From Antennarius striatus (lineage: Eukaryota > Chordata > Actinopteri > Lophiiformes > Antennariidae): a stretch of 64,000 nucleotides of DNA. The DNA lies in NCBI RefSeq assembly GCF_040054535.1, contig NC_090797.1:3903501-3967500 (forward strand). Direction: 5' to 3'. Position 1 is the stretch's first letter. Every line of letters starts with the position of its first letter. The notes under the pieces were generated by a model. The model saw only the letters and a list, made by a program, of their open reading frames with translations. It was not told the DNA's origin and did no database searches. Below, in pieces: positions 23,301 through 31,553 of this stretch. A program made the position numbers and the translations under genes.

Positions 23301-24565
23301 TCGTTTCTTTATTTACTGCTACATCCTGGTCAGCGCTCCCTCACGGCGTTCAGGCAGCATAGCAGGGCAAACCTTCGTTGTTTTACAAACCAGCCTACGA
23401 TAAGACTGACAGCAGTTGTCAAAAGGGCAGCTGTGAGAGAACAAGTGAGAAATTTAGCAAGAATGAAAAGGGAGCAAAGATTAAAAAAATCAGCCTATGG
23501 GGAGGTGAAATGAAAAGTGTGTGCTGAGGGAGAATGGTTACTGTCAATTTATTGCTTTAGTGGTTTCAGTGAATGTGTGCTTGTGTGTGTGTGTGTGTGT
23601 GTGTGTGACAAAGACACTAATCGAACAGGAGTACAGTAACTGCGTAACTTGAATTCTGTAATTAGTTTTTTATATGACTGAAAGAACTTAAAGGTTGTGG
23701 TTTCCTTTACAGCCAGCCTTTAAATGTCAGGAGCGATAAACACACCACAAATCTTTTAACACACGTAGTAAAAATGCCCCAGATATTGACATCTGTTTAT
23801 ATTCCTCCCACCTGTGTGTGTGTATTGTTGGTAAGACTGGAAGCAGATGACTTTTTATTTCCTGTAAATATTAAATTAATCAGTCAAATTCTAATACAAT
23901 GAAAATAGTTATAAGGTACTGGTAATTAAATTTTTGTAAATTAATTTTTTAAAATTTAAAAATTTTAAAAAATTATAATTCAGATTTTAAAAAAAATATT
24001 TTATTAAATATTTTCACTGTCAAATTCTAATTCAATGGAAATAATTATAAGGTACAAGTAATTTAATTTTTGTTAAAAAAATTGAGAAATTAAAAAAATT
24101 ATAAGTTTTCTCTAAGTGTTAAGTTAATCAGATAAATTCTAATACAATTGAAATAATTGTCAGGGAATTAAGTTTTTTTCAAATGTTCTACCTCCATCAG
24201 TGACAATACAGTAATAACATCCTTAAATCTATTATGAGACACTGCTGATATTCACACGATGCTACCACCTTGTGTAGATGTGTCGGAGTGTGTTAAGAGG
24301 ACGTCTTCAGCTGATCCTGAATCTGTTGGCACTGCAGTAACAGACAGCAAGGCAGACCTGGGTGGGTAAGTCCTCTGTCTTATAGTGTGTGTGTTTGTTT
24401 CTGCTGCTGATTGGAAAATCATCTTAAAAGTTTCACGTGCAGAAAATGTTTGATTTTTACATTCAAACAGCTGAACAGTAATTATTTTTCCTTCCTCTAT
24501 CAGGGTTCGGTAACCGTTGCATTCACCCTAAAGGCCCTCGGGAACCCCCCCTCGAGTGGACATGA
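576..24565 (+). CDS. ptpn12: PTPN12 (PTP-PEST) protein tyrosine phosphatase, whole gene model
   Basis: Cytosolic non-receptor tyrosine phosphatase. The family dephosphorylates p130Cas, Shc, paxillin-associated and PSTPIP-bound proteins and so controls adhesion and migration. I assembled 18 coding exons: 576-677, 10730-10838, 11558-11634, 11706-11801, 12195-12233, 12407-12478, 12579-12638, 12749-12891, 13505-13571, 13686-13763, 14151-14249, 16075-16160, 19608-19782, 19868-20855, 22238-22309, 23195-23242, 24278-24361 and 24504-24565. They total 2457 nt, giving 818 residues (human about 780). All introns are GT-AG and all phases join. The catalytic domain is residues ~28-300: KNRYKD at 62-67, WPD with Asp200, [10 protein letters not shown] with Cys232, and QTKEQY with Gln279. 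The tail has PPPKPPR (334-340, Cas SH3 site), [14 protein letters not shown] (664-667, Shc PTB site) and the C-terminal GFGNRC...EWT block (799-818, CTH motif bound by PSTPIP). Exons 15-17 are least certain because that part of the tail diverges. The start ATG has A at -3 and G at +4. Confidence 0.96.
4653..4699 (+). repeat. (TG)n microsatellite
   Basis: A pure TG tract, 70 bp upstream of an inverted (CA)n at 4770-4806, in ptpn12 intron 1. Confidence 0.95.
4770..4806 (+). repeat. (CA)n microsatellite
   Basis: A pure CA tract, the inverted partner of the TG tract at 4653-4699. Confidence 0.95.
7409..7484 (+). repeat. (CA)n microsatellite, longest in window
   Basis: A pure CA tract of 38 units. 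About 78 bp upstream lies an imperfect TG tract (7297-7331), again in inverted orientation. Confidence 0.95.
10730..10838 (+). CDS. ptpn12: ptpn12 exon 2 (residues 35-71)
   Basis: Starts the catalytic domain with [16 protein letters not shown], followed by [16 protein letters not shown]. The RRLS motif holds Ser40, equivalent to mammalian Ser39, a PKA/PKC phosphorylation site known to lower activity. KNRYKD is the phosphotyrosine-recognition loop (Tyr65). The exon ends after one base of the Phe71 codon (T|GTAAGT). Confidence 0.95.
10839..11557 (+). other. ptpn12: ptpn12 intron 2
   Basis: Non-coding; GTAAGT to CTCAG. It contains a pure (CA)n microsatellite at 11175-11223. Nothing else recognised. 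Confidence 0.85.
11175..11223 (+). repeat. (CA)n microsatellite
   Basis: A pure CA tract of about 24 units in ptpn12 intron 2. Confidence 0.95.
11558..11634 (+). CDS. ptpn12: ptpn12 exon 3 (residues 71-96)
   Basis: Encodes FDHTRVKL, then [11 protein letters not shown], the classical PTP motif DYINANFI. Enters with two bases completing Phe71 and leaves in phase 0 (AAG|GTAAAA). The next intron is only 71 bp. Confidence 0.95.
11706..11801 (+). CDS. ptpn12: ptpn12 exon 4 (residues 97-128)
   Basis: Encodes [19 protein letters not shown] then [13 protein letters not shown]. The blocks ATQGPL and FWRM.WE are conserved across classical PTPs. Phase 0 at both ends; donor GCT|GTGAGT. Confidence 0.95.
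11802..12194 (+). other. ptpn12: ptpn12 intron 4
   Basis: A 393-bp intron (GTGAGT to CTGCAG) with no recognisable repeat, RNA gene or open frame. Confidence 0.85.
12195..12233 (+). CDS. ptpn12: ptpn12 exon 5 (residues 129-141), micro-exon
   Basis: A 39-nt exon encoding [13 protein letters not shown], equivalent to the mammalian [12 protein letters not shown] block. Acceptor CTGCAG, donor AGG|GTAAGC, phase 0 at both ends. Confidence 0.95.
12407..12478 (+). CDS. ptpn12: ptpn12 exon 6 (residues 142-165)
   Basis: Encodes [20 protein letters not shown] followed by RISC. This matches the KKCERYWP region of mammalian PTPN12; the usual Trp is Phe here. Phase 0 at both ends; donor TGT|GTAAGC. Confidence 0.94.
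12579..12638 (+). CDS. ptpn12: ptpn12 exon 7 (residues 166-185)
   Basis: Encodes [20 protein letters not shown], matching the mammalian [10 protein letters not shown] segment. Acceptor TTCCAG, donor AAT|GTAAGT, phase 0 at both ends. Confidence 0.95.
12749..12891 (+). CDS. ptpn12: ptpn12 exon 8 (residues 186-233), WPD loop and catalytic cysteine
   Basis: Encodes [20 protein letters not shown] and then DDVPICVHC. Asp200 of the WPD loop is the general acid. His231-Cys232 open the P-loop, with Cys232 the nucleophile. The exon ends after two bases of the Ser233 codon (AG|GTAGGC), so the signature motif is split across intron 8 as in other PEST-family genes. Confidence 0.96.
12892..13504 (+). other. 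ptpn12: ptpn12 intron 8
   Basis: Non-coding. Short TG-rich stretches lie at 13279-13294 and 13446-13466, and (CA) dinucleotides around 13125-13142. No other feature seen. Confidence 0.85.
13505..13571 (+). CDS. ptpn12: ptpn12 exon 9 (residues 233-255), rest of P-loop
   Basis: Completes the P-loop: [23 protein letters not shown], with the invariant arginine of CGRTG. Donor GGG|GTGTGT is a poor match to consensus and is followed by TG/CA-rich intron sequence. Leaves in phase 0. Confidence 0.95.
13686..13763 (+). CDS. ptpn12: ptpn12 exon 10 (residues 256-281)
   Basis: Encodes [20 protein letters not shown] and then [17 protein letters not shown] contains the Q-loop glutamine (Gln279) that positions the hydrolytic water. 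Acceptor TATAG, donor AAG|GTTGGG (weak), phase 0 at both ends. Confidence 0.95.
13764..14150 (+). other. ptpn12: ptpn12 intron 10
   Basis: A 387-bp intron with a T-run just inside the donor and a long pyrimidine tract before the acceptor (CTCTTCAG). No other feature. Confidence 0.85.
14151..14249 (+). CDS. ptpn12: ptpn12 exon 11 (residues 282-314), end of catalytic domain
   Basis: Encodes [20 protein letters not shown] and a diverged linker ending HDGM. EQYELVH closes the PTP fold. The exon is 99 nt with phase 0 on both sides, so skipping it would keep the frame while removing 33 residues. The donor is ATG|GTACACAC, a weak site whose intron side is the first unit of a long CA microsatellite. 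Confidence 0.93.
14252..14306 (+). repeat. (CA)n microsatellite abutting a ptpn12 splice donor
   Basis: A pure dinucleotide tract of about 27 units starting two bases into intron 11, so the repeat itself forms positions +3 onward of the 5' splice site. CA repeats are known hnRNP L binding sites. Confidence 0.95.
14307..16074 (+). other. ptpn12: ptpn12 intron 11, remainder
   Basis: Non-coding. Interrupted CA-rich patches lie at about 15380-15393, 15437-15471 and 15554-15581. The last two break up into CA islands that encode only repetitive spurious frames. The acceptor is TCTTTAG before GATGAA. Confidence 0.8.
16075..16160 (+). CDS. ptpn12: ptpn12 exon 12 (residues 315-343), SH3-binding proline motif
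   Basis: Encodes an acidic linker and then [20 protein letters not shown] corresponds to the mammalian PTP-PEST proline motif that docks the p130Cas SH3 domain. Ends with two bases of Ser343 (AG|GTGAGA). Confidence 0.93.
16161..19607 (+). other. ptpn12: ptpn12 intron 12
   Basis: A 3.4-kb intron. A short C-rich tract is at 16419-16438 and a TG patch at 17274-17288. An exact 14-base CTCF-consensus site on the minus strand lies at 19336-19349. A 125-codon open frame at 18509-18886 has no family signature. Otherwise unremarkable AT-rich DNA. Confidence 0.8.
19336..19349 (-). promoter_or_regulatory. Candidate CTCF site, exact consensus
   Basis: The minus strand reads CCACCAGGTGGCAG, 14 of 14 with the CTCF core CCASYAGRKGGCRS. 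The same 14-mer recurs at 45461-45474. Motif match only; no occupancy evidence. Confidence 0.5.
19608..19782 (+). CDS. ptpn12: ptpn12 exon 13 (residues 343-401)
   Basis: Encodes [20 protein letters not shown], then PPSAFPTVT and [10 protein letters not shown]. This is near-identical to the mammalian proline-rich segment after the Cas-binding motif. Leaves in phase 0 (CAG|GTGAGC); intron 13 is only 85 bp with an unbroken T tract at its 3' end. Confidence 0.95.
19868..20855 (+). CDS. ptpn12: ptpn12 exon 14 (residues 402-731), large tail exon
   Basis: The large C-terminal exon. Anchors to PTPN12 are [39 protein letters not shown] (NPLH at 664-667) and [11 protein letters not shown]. Between them the sequence is low-complexity, with Gly-rich and poly-Ser stretches coded largely by TCC repeats (20170-20190 and 20522-20628). 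The exon ends A|GTATGT, one base into codon 731. Reading through would add only nine residues before a stop at 20887. Confidence 0.94.
20522..20628 (+). repeat. ptpn12: (TCC)n / poly-Ser coding repeat in ptpn12 exon 14
   Basis: A near-continuous TCC/TCT/TCA run encoding several serine blocks, the longest of 12 consecutive serines, interrupted by DHVAP and HL. It lies just upstream of the NPLH motif. Confidence 0.9.
20856..22237 (+). other. ptpn12: ptpn12 intron 14
   Basis: A 1.4-kb intron, GTATGT to CCCAG. Around 21226-21238 and 21364-21378 a short AAATATTTGAA motif occurs twice. No gene-like feature seen. Confidence 0.8.
22238..22309 (+). CDS. ptpn12: ptpn12 exon 15 (residues 731-755)
   Basis: Encodes [20 protein letters not shown] then LAT, matching the mammalian SEDSPPPLPERTPESFVLA block, another polyproline site. 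It enters in phase 1 and leaves in phase 1 (G|GTGCGT). Confidence 0.92.
22310..23194 (+). other. ptpn12: ptpn12 intron 15
   Basis: An 885-bp intron. A CTCF-like motif with two mismatches lies at 22699-22712 (ACTAGGGGGAGC). The acceptor follows a C-rich tract at 23174-23189. No other feature. Confidence 0.75.
23195..23242 (+). CDS. ptpn12: ptpn12 exon 16 (residues 755-771)
   Basis: A 48-nt exon, inferred mainly from splice signals (CATCAG acceptor, AAAG|GTACGA donor) and phase compatibility on both sides. Encodes [16 protein letters not shown], only loosely similar to the variable mammalian segment after LASE. It is symmetric (1-1), so inclusion may be optional. Confidence 0.65.
23582..23607 (+). 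repeat. (TG)n microsatellite
   Basis: A pure TG tract of about 13 units in ptpn12 intron 16. Confidence 0.9.
23871..24176 (+). repeat. Degenerate AT-rich tandem repeat, three copies
   Basis: A block beginning CAAATTCTAATACAATG at 23885 recurs at 24021 (CAAATTCTAATTCAATGG) and, more diverged, near 24132 (ATAAATTCTAATACAATTG). In each the following sequence is similar: GAAATAATTATAAGGTAC, then an AATTAA-rich stretch. Spacing is 136 and about 112 bp. It lies within ptpn12 intron 16 (23243-24277), which otherwise holds only the TG tract. Confidence 0.7.
24278..24361 (+). CDS. ptpn12: ptpn12 exon 17 (residues 771-799)
   Basis: Encodes [18 protein letters not shown] and then [11 protein letters not shown]. 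The last residues align with mammalian ATDIG just before FGNRC. To keep the frame into exon 18, splicing must use the donor G|GTGGGT at 24362. A better-looking GTAAGT donor lies four bases downstream and would frameshift into an immediate stop. Confidence 0.75.
24504..24565 (+). CDS. ptpn12: ptpn12 exon 18 (residues 799-818) and stop
   Basis: Encodes [20 protein letters not shown] and a TGA stop. This is the highly conserved CTH segment shared by PEST-family phosphatases (mammalian GFGNRC...PPSEWT), the PSTPIP1 docking site. Its recovery confirms the orthology and the phase of exon 17. Confidence 0.95.
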
Positions 24566-27300
24566 TGGAATGATCTGTCTGCTCATCCACCAACAGTGTT
24601 GTCAGGAGATGGACTCCTCCGATCTCAACTAGCCGTTCCAAAAATCAGGCCAACAGAAGCGACTCAGACCGACGGCGCGATTTTACGTAGAAACACTTTC
24701 TGTGTAACTCTGTGCAAACTCCTCCAGATGGAACTCCTCTTCCTCCTTCTCTCCATTCTTCAAAGTGCCGCTGTGTAAAGCAGAAGAACACTTGCTGACA
24801 GAGTGGCTTGTCCATTTTAGTACAAGGCCCACGTTTTTCCTGCTCAGCTTGCAGATGTTAGAGGTTTTGACTTCTCTAGATGCTGACCTCGGATCAGTCT
24901 GGTTAGTTTCCTGTTAAAGGATAAATCTTGTTTTTCCCCTCGTTCTTGGTGACTTGGAAGCCGATTTGGATCGGTTTTCTCTCTCTGCTGTAGACACATC
25001 TTGGATATTTGTCCATTCTGAGGCCAAACACAGAGGAATTTAAGCAAAAATGTTCAATAAGAGTGTTAAATTAACAAAGAAATGGAAAAAAAATTGACCG
25101 TTTTGTTAAACAGGAATTATCGTAATTTGTGAAGCGATGTTTTGTGGGACGGTGATTTCTGAGGTTTAAATGAACCAGACAGTCTCTGATTCCTCAACAA
25201 TCTTCAAAGCTAGATAATCTGTTACCCACGATGCAACCTTTTCTGTCGGTTATGTACAGGTTGCCGGGGTTCTCTTACTCTCTCCCTCCCCTTCTTTCTG
25301 TGTGCTGGTGCTACATTACAAAGGATCAGCGTAGAAACCGGAACACCGGACTGTTCGCTGCAGTAATCTCAGCTGGAGTGCTTCACGTTTCTATGCTGAC
25401 CTCCCTGTTTACCGGGGTCACAGATGATGTGGTTTGATCATCGTAGCGAGTCACTGAGAATCTGTTGATGTAGAAATACTTTTTCAGCTGTCCGGTTGTC
25501 TTATTTTTTAATTTACGCAAAAAATGGAAGTTAAAAAAAACCCCCAAAGCAACCATTTAAAATATTTGATAGTTTTCCACGCTTAATTTTTTTAGCACTG
25601 GTTAAACACATGAGTGTAATAGTGAGTGTGAAAGGTGTAGGTTAGTAGACTTTTCTACCTTTGAACATAGGTGGGCTAGCTGTTTCCAGTCTAAGCTAAC
25701 CAGAGGCTGATGTCTATGACAGTAGTTGAGCAGAACAATACTGAAAGTTGATATTAAAGAACCGAGTAAAAGGATATAAAGTGAAGATGTAAAATGTTTT
25801 ATTGATTGGATTGAATAGAGCAGTCTCCAGTAGGGTTGCTAGCAATGATTGTAAGCGGATGCTTAGGAGAGGGATTCCAAAAATACTAGACTTCAGGCCC
25901 TTTAAATCCAAGCTCTCTCCACTGGTCACAGGTCAAAATGGGATATCGGTTTTTGCTTCCAAATGAATTCACAATAAATGCAAAGATTAGTTCCAAAAAA
26001 CCCCCAAAATATCAGATTATTAGATTGGAGCATCATACCACATTTAAAGCAAACTTCTGCTGTCCCCGGGTAAGAAACTGCTAAAATGACCCTAAAACAC
26101 TCCAATAATGACCAAACGCATCATCATCTGTGACTCTGGCCTCTCACTGCTGGGACCATGAGTCTGCCTTAGTCTGCCTCTTTAGACGACAGCCAATCAC
26201 AGTCCTCCTTCGTTAGGCTTTGCCCTTCAGCTTGTTTGTCTTTGCGTGTTGGGTGTTGACTTTCCTTTGAACTTTAATTTACAGCTTATTTCTATTTACT
26301 TCCACATTATTTCCTGTTGTTTGTTTGTTCTCATCCCCTCCTCCCAATAACCCTGAGATGAATGACCACGCAAGTCCATTTAGTCACGATAAACTCAAAA
26401 AGTAATTATGGATAAAACGTTTGTATCAAGAATTTTTACTTACATTTAAAGTTTTCCATCTGAATTTATCATATAAGTGAATTGTAAAGGATTACAGTTA
26501 ATGCAGAGTTTTATCATGTTGAGTAAATGTGCATAAATTAACTCAAGTGTGATTTATTAGACATATTAACTAATTTGAAAGCTTTTATGTATTATACTTG
26601 AATAATAAATACTTGAATACACACCTAAGATTTATGTATAAGTTGGCATTAATTTTAGTTGTTTAATTTATATGCATTGAACCAACATGATATTAAACTT
26701 CACTTTGATTTTAGGTGATTAAAATACTTTTGGGCATAATTATTTTTTGGGTCCCGTACCCATCTCTACCAGTAGGACTTGGTGGTTTCTTCTCATTCTG
26801 TACCTTCCTGTGTGTGAGACATTAAGACAACAGCCGTTAGGGACCCAGGACTACTGTTTCCTCCTGATTTGTGTTGCTCTCTGCTCCTTCATTACCATAA
26901 CTATTCAGTATATGCATTGTTTTATAAAGAACTGTACAGGGCAGTTTAGGTATATAATATTTCAGATTTTGTTTTTGTTATCTCGAAGATTATTAACAGA
27001 AGATGTAAGAAAGTCAGTGCATGATGATGATGATTCCTCCTCCTCCCCGCTGAAACTGTAAATTATTCTGCTGCCCTTTGTTTTTGCTTCTGGCAAATAT
27101 TTCAGGGTTTGTTTTTATTTTTATGTCAGAATTATATGCTTAAAAAGATTGATTTGTTCATTATTTTAATTGGCTGGCAGAGGAACGGCATCAAATAAAT
27201 AAAGCCCCCCTCCCCCTTGTCAGATAGTTTACCATGGGCTTGGAATAAGATTGTAATATTATTAATGATGATGATGATGATAATAATAATGGTCTTTTTT
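24566..27300 (+). other. ptpn12: ptpn12 3' UTR (extent inferred)
   Basis: AT-rich sequence after the stop, with no coding content. Possible polyadenylation signals: AATAAA near 25973, AATAAT/AATAAA near 26602-26608, and an overlapping AATAAATAAA at 27194-27203. The true end cannot be fixed. A (GAT)n/(AAT)n stretch at about 27262-27290 lies past the last signal. Confidence 0.45.
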
Positions 27301-29560
27301 TGTAAATGGTATTATAAAAGTTATTTTTGTATACGCGGTTGTTTCTTGCATCACAAGTCCACTGCTCCCAACCCCCCCTCCTCTCTTTATTCATGTATTT
27401 GTTCCATCTCTTTATCTCTATCTTTTGCCATTTCTTTCTTCTCTTACATTTTTCTCATGGAAACTAAACATGCAGCAGATCAGAGCAGCGGGTCTCCTGC
27501 TCTGGACAGGCAGGATTTCAGAACTCCCCCATCCTTTTTTTTCTGTTACACCCCCCCACCCACCCATCTTTTTTTAAAAACTCTTTCATTATCCTCTGTA
27601 TTCTCTCTCATCCTACATACCTGTAACGTTCACACAGACACAAGCCTCGATCTCAGAAGAGCCCGCCTGTGCCTTTAAGTGAGAGCCCGCCCTCTTTTCC
27701 CTGTCTCCTCCAATCATCACTAGGCAAGAGTTTGAGTGATGTCATTCACTGCTGCTTGCTCATTGCCTGCTGTGGGACTCTCATTCAGCACATCCTCCCC
27801 AGTGCCCCGCCCCAAACCCCCCAAAAAATGTTTGTATGTTGCAGAAATCAATCAGTAAAGATGAGCATTAAGTAAGACATGCCTTTTTGTTGTTTTTAAT
27901 TCATCCAAGATGATGTAAAGTGAATTTGTTTCTATACATATTGCATTAGTTTACAATATAGAGCAAATAAGTTGCTAGTAAGTAACTGATGCTGGATTCT
28001 AAATCCATTTATTTTAACAATTCTGATTCTGATCTGTGATTCCAGTTCTTCATGATTCCACTTTTTTGTCACAAGACAAATTTGATTACATAAAAAAAAT
28101 CCTACAATTTCCTGTTGATGGATGGTTTTTGACATTCAGGGAATATAGAATGTATATTTTTTAAATTTTTAAATTTTAACTTTTTCTGAGATATCTCACA
28201 CTCTTACATGAAGACACGCTCAATGTATCTCCCTCTGGCTACCAGCTCTTCACATATAGTCTTGTAATTTCAGTTATTCTCTGCACAGCAGGGGGCCGTC
28301 CCATATGAGACAGCTGCTGAGGATACTGAATGCCTACATAAAGTAATATGAGGGGTAATTTTATCAGAGGTGGAGAACATAAAGGGCTGATCAGCCTCTG
28401 CTTATATGTAGCCAGTGGTTATTCCAAATAAATTATACAGTACATGAAAATGCAAAATTATTAGATGTTAATCTGCAGAAGTAAATTGATGTACTATTAA
28501 CATAAATCTTAACAGTCTAAAGAGAGATGTTTTATTTGAGGCTAATAAAAGTGCTATTCAAGATCTTTCAAGACCACTCACTATTCCCATGTGCATTTTC
28601 AGTACAAATTGTGCTTAATCTAGTACAATTTAAGATTTTTTTTAATAGGGTGAAAAGTTAGGATAGAGGAATTATTTAAGACATCAGACTGGTTTCTGAT
28701 AATAAAGTCACTAAAATACTTTAATTGTATTTTAAGGCATCTACTAGAATTACACAACTTTCTCAACTTTTTTTTATCACTATGATTTACACAGCTGATA
28801 ATCCATTCAGGGTTTCCTTTGAGCAGCATGTGTACAGTAGCACCATAAATACAGAGTCTGTTTCACATGTATAATTTACGCCAGGTTGCTATCTTAACTG
28901 GGTCACCTCAGTTTTCCCATGGAGCAGTTTAACACGTTATGTAATGACTTATAAATATAGCCAATCAGTGTTCAGTATATGTGAGCAGTAGCAGCAGGCT
29001 GTCTACCATCTGAAGAAAGTAAAAACTGCATCAGCTTTTTTTCAAAGCACCAAAAACACTAATGTGTTAAAGACGATTTTTGCATACAGTATTAAGGAAA
29101 AATTCCCCTTTACTCACACTTATTCTGCGTTATTATGACACATCAAATCTGCATTTCTGCTGTGCAACATAGAACAATTTTGTCACAATGCTTCTGGCAA
29201 GTTGTAACTTTACAATCCCTTTCTGCAGATGAAAATGATGCTTAGATGATCATAGTGATTACTCATGCTCTTTGCAAAATGTTAGAAATAACATTTCTAT
29301 GTTGTAATAATCAGGAAAGACTAAAAATGACCCAGAATTTGCATTCATACCCAGATTTCACGCAACGTTTTATCAACTCTGTTCTCATCGTAGAGACACC
29401 ACTACATAAAATAATAAATTGATAACAACTTGTGGATATATCTGGTATAATCACCTGGTTAATTTAAAAAAAAATATGAAAAATGTAAAAGGTTTTTAAA
29501 AATTGTGAAAAATTTCATAAACAACAAAACAATCTTTATTATTTTCATATTACATGAAGT
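27301..29560. other. Intergenic DNA between ptpn12 and rsbn1l
   Basis: AT-rich, low-complexity DNA without exons I can recognise. The 153-codon frame at 27217-27678 is low-complexity (poly-Met/Ile, Ser/Pro) and not a gene. There is no RNA gene or mobile-element ORF. Confidence 0.6.
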
Positions 29561-29816
29561 ACAAAAGTAAATTTACAAATGAGCACGGTGCGTTTAAACC
29601 CCTCGAGTTGACAATAACAGTCCGTTCGGTGCTTAAACCCCGCCTTTATTTCTTCCCTCGCTTCCTGTCAATCAAATCTTAGCGCCGCCCCCTCCCACCT
29701 GCCTGTCAATCCCGCTTTGGCCCCGCCCCCTTCACTGACTGCTTTGCACGTAGCGCAAAAAAAGCAGCAGCGGCGGCCTTTGGGGAAAGAGAGTAAATAG
29801 AGGGAGAAGCCTCAAG
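29561..29816 (+). promoter_or_regulatory. rsbn1l: rsbn1l CpG-rich promoter and 5' UTR
   Basis: GC content jumps here and stays high to about 30840. GC boxes are seen at 29685-29695 and 29720-29730. CTGTCAATCA at 29665-29674 is an exact PBX/PREP decamer (TGATTGACAG on the other strand), and a 9/10 copy is at 29703-29712. AAGATGGCTGCC at 29814-29825 matches YY1 and overlaps the start codon. Confidence 0.65.
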
Positions 29817-30453
29817 ATGGCTGCCTCGTTGGGTTCTGCTCACCTCACCGTGGCTGCTTCCGTTGCGACTGCGGTAGTCACGGCGGTCGCTTCCTCCAAA
29901 AATGCGCTCGTCAAGCCGACCGAGGCGAAGGAGACCCTAGGCAACCGCTCTCAGTCCTCCCGGGATATTAATCCGCCGCCGCCCAAGAAGGTCCGAGCGG
30001 AGGAGCGGAGCGTAAAACCCAAGAAACTCAGCAGGGAAGCGGGGGTGGGAGGCAACGGTAGCAGCAAAGAGAAACTCCAACAGCCCGCGAAGCACCAGAG
30101 TTATGGGAACAGCCCGGGTTCGTGGAGCTTCAGCCCGGTCAAGACGAGCAGCAACAACCCTCCTCCGGTGCCCGCTACCAGTGGCTCCCAACCGGGGACA
30201 AACACACACAAAGTCTTCAGAAAGAGCGACTTCTTCCTCCACAAAGCGCCTTCCTCCTGCAAACCCAAGAAACCGAGTAAAGAGAAAGAAAGAGAGAAAG
30301 GGAAAGGAGGCGGAGAAGACAAGAAGAAACACAAACTGTTGTTGACCCCCGGACCCGGGATTAATGTTGTTAACAACAACAACGATGTCAGCAGATATAA
30401 AAACTCTTCTGCGGTGAAGAGGGAGAACGGGGAGGTCATGTTGACACCCAAAG
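29817..30453 (+). CDS. rsbn1l: rsbn1l exon 1 (residues 1-213)
   Basis: Starts [20 protein letters not shown]; Lys-, Ser- and Pro-rich and disordered, with [14 protein letters not shown] and [13 protein letters not shown]. Ends [12 protein letters not shown] and one base of the next codon (G|GTAGGC). The ATG lies within the YY1-like AAGATGGCTGCC and is the first in-frame ATG of the CpG island. Confidence 0.9.
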
Positions 30454-31508
30454 GTAGGCCGTTATAATCACTTTATTTCGGGGTGAATTGGTAAAGTTGG
30501 TCTTTCGTAATCAAACTAGAGTTGTGTGCTTTGAGGGACTCAAGCTACGCAGCTTTTGTACGTGAGCCGTTCGCCTCCTAATCCGTCTGGACAGTCCCGT
30601 TTTTTTCGGGACAAATTGTTGTTGTCCGGAGCCCCGCGGACTCCTCGGCGGGTCGTTGCGCTCACGTCCGAACCTTCTAGAAGGAGTTCCGCCCGGTTCG
30701 GTCGACGTTTCTACGGGTTGTAGCTGCCAGTCTTCGCCTCTTGTTCCTCCGGTTTCACCGCGGCGTTCCGGGGCAGCGGTCGCGCGACCCCTCTTGTCTC
30801 GTGCCGCTGCGGATTTGTGACGTAGTGACGTCGCGCGGGTTTAATTTAAGTGATTCCATCCAATGCGCTTTACTTTAATGTAATAGACGTGGGTTAACAA
30901 TCCGGTGTAAACGGACTGGATTAGCGCGGAATATCTTTCGTGACAGCCTGGGGGGAAATATTTAAATTGATATTCCGAAACGTTTCTTGCGCATTTGTGT
31001 TTTTTTGTTTCCTTTTTTTTTTTTTTTTAAACGTTCCGTGTGGTAAAACTACACGCTGGTGTAATAACGTAATGATAACCGCCCGCCATTATAGGGCAAG
31101 TGTTGTTTTGGTGGCGCGCCACGCCCCCCTCGGTAACCTCAGGCGGTGTGGGAAACAGACCCACGGCTCGTTGTTCCACGCACTACACGGTGTGGACGGT
31201 GTCACTTTTCCACCCACTTGTTTCACGACGGTAGAATCTATTTATGACGTTAAAGTAATTACGTTGGAATCTCAAATGACAAATACTTGCGCAACTCTTC
31301 CACATTTTTTTGGTGTTTTGCCGCGTGGGGGTAAACCAGCATTTTTGTGCGCCTTATATAATGCACCTTATATATCCATGTATATCAAAAAATAAGCATT
31401 TTACATTAATTATAAAACATCTACGACATTGGGATTATGACGTCAGACGAGACATCACCTAGTGAAAACATTCACATCAATTATCCGGGATGTGCCTATT
31501 GTGTTTTT

Positions 31509-31553
<45 letters not shown>

